Origin: Jaltomata sinuosa
Lineage: Eukaryota; Streptophyta; Magnoliopsida; Solanales; Solanaceae
Direction: 5' to 3'
DNA: 64,000 nt
NCBI GenBank assembly: GCA_003996215.1
Contig: QJPP01001728.1
Coordinates: 465,798 to 529,797, forward strand
The notes under the pieces are model-generated. The model saw only the letters and a program-made list of their open reading frames with translations. It had not been told where the DNA came from and did not search any database. Shown piece by piece: positions 47,956-59,300 of the stretch (its first letter is position 1; each line of letters opens with the position of its first letter). The translations under genes and the position numbers were made by a program.

Positions 47956-50900
47956 ATGCTGCGGCTGGAATTGGATTTGGATTGTCCCTCTCCTCCTGCA
48001 GCGTACGTATTCATCTTCCTTCACTATTCTGACTAACAATTGTTAGATCAACTTATAGTTTAATACCTTACTATTACAGCACTAGTGCTATGCTGCCCTG
48101 GGATCATGTGCTCAATATGTCTCCCAGACCTGTAAGTCACCCACTAGCTTGTCATTTTCATTTACCAAGCTACCACTCCTAACCTCTAATTCATCTCTTA
48201 CAGGAAGGACTAGTTGATCACTCTTCTTTTTGCTGCAACTCTCCTACTTCCAATCAAACTCCAAAATTCCAGGTACATACATGCCAATGGTGTCACATAT
48301 AGTACTGGAGAGTTATGTATCCGTGAAAATTCCTATTTCTCTGCTTTGCTATTAGACAGCCAAATTCTTGTTGTTGACTCAAGAGATTGTATCTGAGATA
48401 GTATTATTTTCCTTATATGGATGAGCCTACCTACCTCTGACCTCATGATTTGTCTATTTGTTTATGCTTAATTTCCTTGAACATGCATATGCCTTTATCT
48501 CCACCAATTTAAAACTATGGTTTGTTATTGTATCCTTTCATTTCTTCTCTGACCATTATCTCCACTCATAGATGGAAAAGGATTTGACATATATAGCTAA
48601 GGGAAGACGATGCTATCTTCAACTCCCAAAATGAATAGTGCTGTATTCAACTCCTCTTCTGTATTAGATTACTTTGTTGTATGGATGAAATCTGGCTTTC
48701 AGATTCTTAGATTCAGGATTGAGTAATTGCGTCAGGTGTCTCTCTGGTCAGAGTTCAGCAAACTTCAAATGCTTTACCAGACTCTTTGGTATTTCAAGTA
48801 AAGAGAGAATTTTTTAAGTATCATAGTATGTGTGAGAATGATGTTTTTAGTAGTCTGTTTCATGAATGAAGCAACTATTCTATGCCCCATCTTAACTCTT
48901 AAACATGTGTTCAGGACATTTTGTCTGATATTGGACCATTGGTGAATGAGTTTATCACGCCTTTGTTGCTCATATTTGAATCTCCTGATTAATGGTATTA
49001 CAGTTTCTGTGGTGCTTCTTTTCTAATATGCAATTCCTTTTTCAGCGCAACTGTGTTTCCTTGCAGTCTTCCATGGAATTGATGAAAGAAATTACTACTC
49101 TCGAAATTGAAATAATGCGCTTGGAACGATATCTACTCTCACTTTACCGGACAGCTTTTCAGCAAAATCTCCCAGCTTTGTTGGAAAATCAAAAAATCCA
49201 TTCACAGGACAAGACAAGCTCCCCTACCCAGTGTATAACTGACCAATCATATTCCGATGTAGAACTGGATATGTCAAAATGTGGTGCGGACCAATATGAT
49301 CGAATCTCTGCTACATATGCTTTGGCTGGTTTAAGTGATCAGATTCAGACTGCTAAGAAGTCATCGTCTATAAGGGTTAATACATCCAACTCCTGGACTT
49401 TGACATATAGCTGAATTCATATTACATTATATGTTGTTTCAGTTAGAATTATCTCTCTTGTCTTTCCTCAAGGCATTAATTTGGGTGACAAAGTGTCTAT
49501 TGGAAAACTGCAGGAAAAGTTAACTGATTCCAGCCACCGTAGCCTTGCGGATCATCTCACTGCCTCTCGCATGGATGACGTTCTTAGTTATCCTGATAGG
49601 CTGTCTGAAGAAATAGTCAGATGCATATCTTGTATATACTGCAAATTTGCCAATCCCGAAATTCTTGCTCAAAAGGGATTATCAGTTTCTTCTACTTCGT
49701 CATTATCATCATCAAGCACATTTTCTCCGAGAAATCTTTCAGGCAGCTGGAGCTCACATCACAATGAGGAGAGCGCTGAGCAATATGAATTTGAAGTCTG
49801 TAAAGATGACAGCAGACCATATTCTACAATGATAGAAATTTTGAAGATATGTCTAGATGACAATAGTTTCAATTATGCCACAACAATGCTTCATAAGTTC
49901 AGGTTATTCACAACTAACACAAGTGGTTCAATTTTTGATATTTTTATGATATTTCTAGAGTTTAAGAGTACAGAAATCTTTAATACCTGCTAGTGTGGAC
50001 TTGATTAAAAAAGCATGTTAAGAACTGTTCGAGAAGCTTACCAAGTTTAATTGACCAGTTTGAATTTATCATCCTTTGTTTTACTAATTAGAATGTGCCA
50101 TCTGGAAAAATATTAATTGTAAAATGTAAGTTCTACTGCATCTGAAATTGTTGTCACAAATATTTGTTACTTTTCTCCAATCCCTTTCTCCACCAATCAA
50201 GGCTAAAGAACAGATGCAACTTTTAAATGGACAAATGACAAAACAATCTGGATATACTCAATATAGTAGTATAAGTTTATTCTTACTAATTTGATGCTCT
50301 GCAGGTCACTGGTTAAGAGCCTTGAAAAGGTTGACCTAAGAAACATGAAGCGTGAAGAAAAGCTAACATTTTGGATCAATATTCACAATGCCCTGGTGAT
50401 GCATGTAAGAATTTCTCTCAGTTACTTTTCAACTTTAGCTTAGTAATATTTTACCCTGAAACAAATTGATATGGATTATCCCATGTAAATGGAATACTTA
50501 CCGCCTTACCAGACTACAAAATCATCCAAGGTGGAGCTATTGTTTTAAATTTCAACCTTTTCATTTATTCTTTTGATACTCTTGTTGGGAGATCATGACA
50601 CACTCAGTTATACTTCTCGTCGCCAGTACCATACTAGGACTAAATGTGCTGTTCAAATAATCACATATGAAGTGCCATTCTGGAGTGCATTATGCTTCCT
50701 TTCAATTAGGGCTAAGTAGTATACTTTATACTAGTGTCAACTATTCTTGCACTCATTGCTCAAGACTAGAGTTGATTTGGTCTCCTAATCTGGGGATTAC
50801 AGTGTTTCTCTTTCTTTTTAACCATTTTATCCATCCTATTGAGGCCTGTTATGAGGTACTATATGACTTCTTTTCAGGCTTATTTAGCCTATGGAACTCA

Positions 50901-52568
50901 AAATTCTGTCAGAAGTTCTTCAATTTTGAAGGTAAACGGAATAGCCCTTACCTTTTTTTTAAGAAACAAATATATTTACTTAGTATATAGTATCAAGAAA
51001 TCTGAGTTTGTTGTAAAACTACTGCAGGCAGCTTATAATGTGGGTGGCCATTGCGTAAATGCTTATGTCATACAGAGCTCCATATTAGGGATACGACCAC
51101 ACTATTCTGCACCGGTATGCTGAATTCTAAGTAACATCCTACTTCTAAGATCATCTTACCTTTTTAAAAAAAGAAAAGAAAAAAAGAAAAGAAAAAAAGA
51201 AAAACATCCTATTACTAAATTGACATGCCTGTGTCATCCCTTGATAAAACTATATACTAAGTTTCTTAGCACTTCTAGCTTCTTCTTGTTTGACAGCTAA
51301 CCTGATTGTGGATCATTAGCATTATATTCTCTTAATTAGTGAATTGTTCTTCAATGCTATTTTAGTTAGAGAAATGCTTGGGATTATTTGCTTAATATTC
51401 TGACCTCATCAGTTTGAGGATGGTGTGGACTGACAGGGAGAGATGCAAATAAGTTCGAAATGTTATCTAACATCTCTTACCCGTCAATAATTTTCCTACT
51501 ATTTTGATAATTGAGCTAGTTTTACTATTGTTGTTCTCGGGACTTGAATTGGTATTCTGGACGAATATGCAGTCATGGTGTTGCTGTTTTAAGTTTCATT
51601 ATCGCATTTTCTTTGCACAACAGCATAGTGACGATAACCTGATCTTCATGAGAAGAAAAGAAAAACGCTGATGAAAACAAACAAGTATAGCTTGTTAAAT
51701 CATAATTATGCTTGAAAAGATGATGGTCTTATCCAACTTTTTTTCTTGAGTGGTTCCCACTTCCCAGCAGTTTTGCATCTCCATTTTGTAAGTTTTACAT
51801 TCAGATCCTATTGATATGAGTTTGGCTCCCCCATATGAACTAAATTTTACAAACAAAATAGTGGGATAGGGAAAAATAATTGTCTAAAACGAAGGAGGAT
51901 CCTTTGTAGCATGCCCTTCTATCATTGTTTCGAGATTGTATTAATTATATGTTTTATGAACTCGATGCCTTCTCTAATACAACATGAATGCAGTGGATAC
52001 AGACGCTCTTTTCTCCAGGAAAAAAGCTTGCGACAGGAAATTCTAGACATACCTATGCCATTGAGTACCCTGAGCCACTTGTTCACTTTGCGTTGTCTTT
52101 GGGTGCATCTTCTGATCCTGCGGTAATGTTCCTGCAAGCTAGTTTAAAAAAAATCATCTACTTAGCATTTATAGTATGCATATTCAATGCACTGCATGCA
52201 TTGTGAGAGTGAAATTCAATCTGACTCTGCAATCTGCTGGGCACATGCAGATCCAGGTTTACACAGCGAAGAATGTATTTCAGGATCTTAAAGTAGCGAA
52301 AGAGGAGTACATACGAGCTACAGTTTGCATTAACAAGGACAAACGGATTTATCTGCCTAAAATCATATGCTATTTTGCAAAAGATATGTCCCTGAGCACG
52401 GATGGACTAGTTGAAACTGTCATGGGATCTCTACGGGAAACTCAAATGAAACTAGTCAGATCCTGCATGAAGGACAGAGCCGATAAGTTAATTTATTGGT
52501 TACCACAAAGTTGGACGTTTAGATATTTGATCCAGAAACAAGTAATCCAAGGAAGATTATCCATTTAA
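47956..52568 (+). CDS. Leucine-zipper (ternary complex factor MIP1) and DUF547 domain protein
   Basis: Plant family of unknown biochemistry combining an N-terminal MIP1-type leucine zipper with C-terminal DUF547. Proposed exons: 47956-48002, 48080-48131, 48204-48272, 49046-49375, 49514-49902, 50305-50404, 50878-50931, 51028-51114, 51994-52122, 52251-52568; about 524 aa. The coiled coil is in exon 4 (MELMKEITTLEIEIMRLERY). DUF547 spans exons 6-10 with KLTFWINIHNALVMHAYLAYG, HYSAPWIQTLFSPGKKL and DKLIYWLPQSWTFRYLIQK. SLADHLTASRMDDVLSYPDR plus LSEEIVRCISCIYCKFANPE is also typical. The start MLRLELDLDCPSPP is the in-frame ATG in the first exon; a second ATG at 48090 is possible. The better-looking acceptor at 49473 breaks the frame, so I use 49514. 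Position fits Arabidopsis At1g76620. Confidence 0.85.
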
Positions 52569-53360
52569 CTGTCAATATTAGCGTAGTTACTTGTTTATCT
52601 CCCTTAATTGCAAAGTCGTGTAAGCATCATTACATTATTATTCTGTTGGGATGTTCAGTAAGTTTAAAGGAAGAGGTGGTTGCTTAAAGATGGGGTTGTA
52701 TCATACTATATATACAACATAACAACATACCGAACATAATCCCACAAGGTAGGGTGTAACGTACTATGTATACGAGAGTAAATTAAAGTTTGTCTGCTTG
52801 CATTATTTTTTTGTGGGTGAAGCACACAACCTGCACCAATCTATGAAACTGTTGTATCTTTGACGTTGATGCATTCTAATATTTTTTCTACTTGCATTAA
52901 TTTTTCACGGTGAAGCACAACCTGCACCAATCTCTTTCAAGCATTGATATGATAAAACACATTGCAATTACAAGAAGTCATCTTTTCAGTCGCATGTGCT
53001 CAAGCAAAAAAGAAAGAAAAATATGATTGGTGGCACTTTCAATAACAATTTGAGGCTACTTGTAATAAAATAAGAAGAATATTTAGTAGTAACAGAAATG
53101 TCCCGAAAATGCAACATATAAAAAGTAGTAGGAGAAGTTGCGAAGGCAAAAATAACAGAAATTGCAAAATTAACACTTGCATATGTGAGTTCTAATTTGC
53201 TAAAGCTTTAAAGTATATTTAAATTAAAGCTATCCCAGATATATTAGTAGTAATCTACAGAGCATAAGCTGGATTTTGAATTGAAGAAAAGGGGAAAAAA
53301 GAGAGTGGAAGGAAACAGTTTTGGCAGTGGATCGGAACGGGGTTCAAGGGTTTGGTGAAA
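52569..53360. other. Spacer between DUF547 gene and SKI3
   Basis: About 790 bp with the DUF547 3' flank and the SKI3 promoter. A 40-bp scrap of RTE 3' tail (aacaacataccgaacataat) lies at about 52721-52755. The word cttgcatta...ttt.tgggtgaagcaca.aacctgcaccaatct occurs twice (52797 and 52892). Confidence 0.5.
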
Positions 53361-56300
53361 ATGGTTGTTCCTGAAGAAGAGGATGCTATAAGACGGTTAG
53401 AAGAAGCAGTTGTGTCGGAGCCGGACCTCCACTTTGATCTCGGGGTCTTGTTATGGGACAAGGGTATTCAGGAGAAAGCCGCACAACATTTTCTGATAGC
53501 TGCCAAGCTCAACCCACAAAACGCTGCTGCTTTCACATATTTGGGACATTACTATGCTCGAGTATCTCTCGACTCTCACAGGGCTATCAAGTGTTATCAG
53601 AGAGCCGTCTCCCTTAATCCCGATGATTCAATTGCTGGGGAAGCTATTTGTGATTTACTGGACGCAACTGGAAAAGAGACCTTGGAGATAGCTGTATGCC
53701 GTGAAGCTTCAGACAAGTCCCCCAGGGCCTTTTGGGCTTTATGCAGATTGGGTTACCTTCTGGTTATTCCTCAATCCTCACCCACGGCACCCTTATCTTC
53801 TACTTCTACATTTACCTTTACGTGAAACACATTGCAAACTTGCAGGTCAACCAAAACAAATGGTCCGAAGCAGTGCAGAGTCTTCAGCAGGCCATCAGAG
53901 GCTATCCCACATGTGCTGATTTGTGGGAGGTTATTTCCTATTTTGTTTCTCATTTCTGACCTCTGTGTTAGTTTATTCGTTCAGTCCTCACTGTCTTTTT
54001 CCATCTTGTACTTATCCAGGCTCTGGGTCTATCCTACCAGCAAATGGGCATGTTTACAGCCGCTGTGAAGGTATGTTCTAGTTCATAAAGGGCAGTTGAA
54101 AGCCACGGGAAGGGGAGATTAGGTAATCTATGGAAACATCCCGTTGACGTATGAAAGGAGAGTGAGCCACTTAATGGCAGATGGCATGCCTTAAAGGATA
54201 AGGGACATCTCTAATTTTGTTACCTTTACCCTCTCTTTATAGTCTTAATGTTTCAAAGCTTTGGTTTATAGATACATAGATGTATATGTATTAAAAATAG
54301 TTGAACGGAGTAAGATGTTGGAATGCTGCTTTATTTGCTCTGTGTATCTTGCTATTTTACTGCCGTTATTTTCCTTTCAATCCTGCTTTCATAACATTTC
54401 TTTTGAGCCAAGGGTCTAGCAGAAACGTCTCTACCCCACAAAGTTAGGGTAAGGTCTGCGTACATCCTACCCTACCCAGACCTCACTTGTGGAATTACAC
54501 TGAGTATGTTGTTGTTGGAATAAGATGTTTGAATAGTTCAGTGCATTGTGTCGCAATGATAGTACATCCCTTTGATGCCGTGTCGCAATTATAGTACATC
54601 CCTTTGATGCCATGTATCAATGTTAGTACATCCCTTTGATGCCTGCTACACCTTGATAATAAGGGGGGTGGGGGTGGAATTGGTGTAAGAAATCTGAAAT
54701 TACATAATAAAAGTCTACTTTTCAAATGGCTTTGGAGGCATAACATGGGAGGAATGAAGTCTGAAGGAGTTGATAAGTGCTATCGGAAGCGTGGAGAAAT
54801 ATTAAAGGGGGAGTATGGAAGAGCATTAGTAAGCTTTGGGAAGAGTTCAACCAGTTTACCAGATTAGAGGTGGGTAGTGGAACCAAAATTCGGTTCTAGA
54901 CAGATTTGTGGAATGGAGATGAGTGCTTGAAGGATAAATTTCCTAACTTGCTCAGTTGCTCAACAAACAAGAATGGTACTGTTGCTGATTTTCATGCAAA
55001 TACTGGTTGGCAGCTTGATTTCAGGAGAAATTTAAATGATTGTAAAATGGAGCATTTCTGTCAGTTACTTCAGCAGCTGGAATCAGTTTCTGTTGATCAT
55101 AATAGAATGGACTCTCTGATGTGGTTAGCAAGAAAAAAATAACAAATTTTCACTTAAGAGTTGCTACATTTTGTTGATAACAGTGTTTTGGAGAGCGAGA
55201 AGCGGAAAAAAGCGACAAGGGCTTGCTTCACCGAAGCGAGAAGCGTGAAGCGAAGCGCACACTTTTTTCTACTAAAGCGCTATTTAGTACAAAAATAAAA
55301 AAATATTAAATATGCATATATAAATAACCAAGAACTCAATAGAAATAACATATTAAGCAAATCTTTCAATTCTTAAATTAAAAAGTAAATAAAAGATAGT
55401 CAATAATCCTCAATAAGTCATAACATATTAAGCAAATGCAAACAACAAAACCAAATTACAAAGAAAGCAACATCCTACTAGCAAAAACAGAACATTGAAA
55501 ACAGAGACTAGACAGCAAATCAGTAAAAAAAGAAGAAGAGCATAACAGTAATATACAAATCAGGAAAAAAAAACCCCTAGAAGCAGTCGTTGAAAGCCTG
55601 AAACAGAGTCCAGAGAAAAAAAGAAGAAGAAGAAGAAGAGAAAAAGAGAGGAAGAACTTTCCGTTTGAGTCGCTAAAACAGTCGTTGAAATGTTTGAGTC
55701 GCAGTAGACAAGTGTCTTATACAGAAGTTAAAAAAAAAACCTAACAGCGTTTAAGCGCGCTTTTTGTCGCCTTTGCTTTAAGCGCGCTTCTCGCTTCGCC
55801 TACTGAAGCGCTCGCGTTTTCAGCAGCGCCTCGCTTCATCGCATAAAAGCGAAGTGCTTGCGCCTCGCCTCGCTTCTCGCTTTAAGCGCGGTTTTTGTCG
55901 CTTTTCACAACACTGGTTGATAAAGCAGCCAGGACAATGGGAAGCTTCTTGGCCATGAAAAAATGATATGGAAGGCGAAAGCTCCTGTTAAAAGGTAGCT
56001 TGCTTTGGGTGGATAGCTACTTTGGGGGGGGGGGTTGTGTGTGTCATGTTTAACTCAGAAGAATTTGCCGAAGAAAGGTTTTGTCCTATGCAATAGATGC
56101 TATCTATGTTGAGTATGTATTTCTTCACTGCAGAATTGCCAGACAATGTGTCACTCCCCGAGGCTACCCCATAGACGCAACACGGTGCTTAGAGTCACAA
56201 GTGACCCCAAGCTAACCCATAATCTGGCATGACTAGGCATTTCTGACTAAATATACTAACTATGGGGAAGCTAAACTGGTTTGATAAATAAGTTTGGAAA

Positions 56301-59300
56301 AACAATCCAATAATCATCTGCGTATATTAGAAAATATAATAAAGATCCAAGTTAAATAATGACTGCAAAGGCTGTATCTAGTAATATGTCTGAAAGCCTC
56401 TAACTGAAGTGAGTTGCTGGGACAAGCCCCCCAGCTAACTCCAAAAGTCTGAAAACTAAAAGTAAAGACTGAATAAATAAGCCTGACTATCTTTATCAAA
56501 AAATAAAATAAAATAAATAAGCCTGACTATCGCCCTCGAACTATGAGGACTCACCACTGAGCTGCTGAGTGGGCATCGGAAATCGTACTAAGCGCGTTCT
56601 GGATGCTGAGCGCCTGAACCTGCATCATGATAGGATGCAACACAAAAGTATGTGTCAATACTTCGAAGGTACTGAGCATGCGGGATATATGCAAAGCTGT
56701 AAACATGAATACTGAACAGGGAAAATATACTGAAGCATGAAACCGAAGGTAAACTGATGCAATGACTATGTATTAATCATGGATTGTAAAGCACTGAACT
56801 GAACTGAAATAACTGAATAGTGAATAAATAGTCAATGCACATACTGAGTATGGACTGTGGGAGCTACTGTTAATCGACATACCCCAAGCTGAGCTAACTA
56901 TGGGGCCAACCTATAACCCTAGCTGGGAGGGTGTTCATACCTTGCCAATGGTACAAACATAGTCTGGCGTGGATCCACTAATCTGATGTCCAAAAAGGAC
57001 TAGTGTCAAGCCTAATCAGACGGATGACCCCTTTAGAACCTACGGTGGCGGCGTAGTTCTGGGACTTAGGGACTGCTACTAAAGGTCTCAGCCTAAACTG
57101 ACGGGTGAGCCTTCATGCCTTCGTCCGCTCGGTGCTAAGTCTACTCCCAACTGAATATGTAAACATATATATATAACTGAAGTACTGGATAGCTCAAATA
57201 CTGAAAATTCTGAGAATGCATAATAATACTGAAAACTGAAAGCATTCAATTCATGGGATTCTGAGATAAAGATGAAATTCATAAATTTTAACTCAAGATA
57301 CTAAATCTATAACATGCTTAGGGTTCTGCAAATTCTAAGGATATATCAATACTAAATTCTCAAGAAAACATGTATCAAGATTCATACGTCACCATGGAAA
57401 CTGAATTACAATCTACTCGTGAGTTTCTGAAACCGTAGGCCTGAAGATGAAATTAAAAACTGAAGAATTGGACTGTATTCTAGGGACTCAATGGGTGAAA
57501 GGAACCCACTGATGAAACCTCACATACCTGGAAGAGAATCTATGGAGGAAATCCTTGGATTTTTGGGGCTGGACTTGTGAGAACCTTCTGCTTGTTCTTG
57601 AGAGAAAGAGCGTTTCTTTTTCTCCTGTTTTAAGGATCGATTAAGTCTGAGGAAATGAGGGGATTTGGGAAGTTTTAGGCTTAAAATCCAACTTAGGCTA
57701 TTCAAAACATCGTAGCTTAGCCTTTAAAAGGGATAGGAAAAGTCTGGAATACCCCTGAGAAATTTAAAGAAAACTGCTGAAATTCTCGGAACACCGGACC
57801 ACGGATTGTTCGACGGACCGTGGTTCTGAACGACGGACCGTCGACTGACCCGTGGTTCTGTCCCTGAGTTTTGGGGGTCCTCTGATCTGTTGATTCCACG
57901 AGTCACAGGACGGGCCGTGGTTCTGAATGACGGTCCGTGGTTTGACTCGTGGTTTTCGGACCTTAAGCTAAGGGTTCTCTGGACTAATGATTCCACGAGT
58001 CACAGGACGGACCGTGGTTCTGAACTATGGCCCGTGGTTTGACTCGTGGTGTCTAGGCCCTGAACTAAGGGTCTTCTTATAAAAAGGGAACCACGGTTGA
58101 CAGGACGGACCGTGGTTCTAAACTATGGTCCGTGGTCCCATCCGTGGTTCTGAGGTAGGAAACTGGCACCTCTTTGATGACCAAGTCCACGAGTGACAGG
58201 ACGGTCCGTGGTTCCAAACCACGGTCCGTGAAGTTACCCGTAGACTGAAGGGGACCAACGCTGGAGGTCAGACCACGGGTCAGATCACGGGTCGTGGTTC
58301 TGAACTACGGTCCGTGATCTTGACCGTGGTTTCTGGAAACTTGAAATTTTCTGCAAGTTTTCCTGCTAAGTACAGTCAAGTAGCTGGCTCACATTCTGGG
58401 GTGTTACACAATGCCGGGGTTTATTCCTATGTATTAGAGGTATTACTTGGGTGATGCCTCACAGTGTAAAGGGGTTAATGGAAAGTTGGCAGCATAAGGT
58501 GGCTCCTAAAGAGATAAAGCAGATATGGAAGACTCTTCCATTCTGCATCTTTTGACAATTTGGCTGGAGAGGAACAAAGCTTCTTTTGAAGGGCAAATAA
58601 TTTTGATTCTAGAACTAAAAATAGATGCTTACAAAATTTGTACTTCTGGTGTAAAAGTAGCCTACTAGTGAGTTTGAATCAGTATATGGATTCGAGATCT
58701 AACTATCGAGACTTTGGACTATCCGGCCACATACTTCGTGAAATGGTTCATGCATGTTTGTTGCCAGGAGCAACAAGACCAACAATTTCTGATCTCTAGT
58801 GGACCTCTTAGATCTGTTAGGAAAGAGAATGTAATCGGCTGTCTGCTCCATACTTTGTATTTCTGCCCCTTTCTGTACCATAACTTTTACCTTATCAAAA
58901 AAAATTGTCTGCTACACGTTGCTCAATCTTTTCTTCTCATTATAATAGTCCTATGGAAGAGCTATTGAATTGGAGGAATCAAGAGTATTTGCGCTGGTGG
59001 AAAGTGGAAACGTCTATTTGATGCTTGGTTCGTTTCGGAAGGTAAAGTTTCTCCTTGCTTCTGGTCCATGCTTCACTTTTTGCAATTTTAACAAGCTTGA
59101 TATATGCAGTTTGAATTGTGGATTTGGATTGGTACTCCTAAACATGGAGTGATTTAGTAGACTCGTGTCTGAACTCATTCTGCCAAAGAAAGTTATGTAA
59201 GGATAGACATAAAGTTCCTTTTTACTTATAAAAGGAAAAAGCTTCTCCCAGTATAAAAAAGAAGAAGAAAACTTTTGTTATAGTAAGGGTATGAGCTCAT

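Larger units (their letters stand above)
54656..58908 (+). mobile_element. L1-type LINE remnant (zf-RVT region), split by two later insertions
   Basis: The 3' part of an L1-type LINE: GIRNLKLHNKSLLFKWLWRH at the left, then LWNGDECLKDKFPNLLSC and GTVADFHANTGWQLDFRRN. After the nested elements it continues as the zf-RVT tail (IWKTLPFCIF.TIWLERNKAS). It ends in a polyadenylated cttatcaaaaaaaa. A target duplication ctgctacaccttg/ctgctacacgttg (54643-54655, 58909-58921) brackets it. Without the nested hAT element and solo LTR the LINE is about 1.25 kb. Several stops make it dead. It fills most of SKI3 intron 3. Confidence 0.8.
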
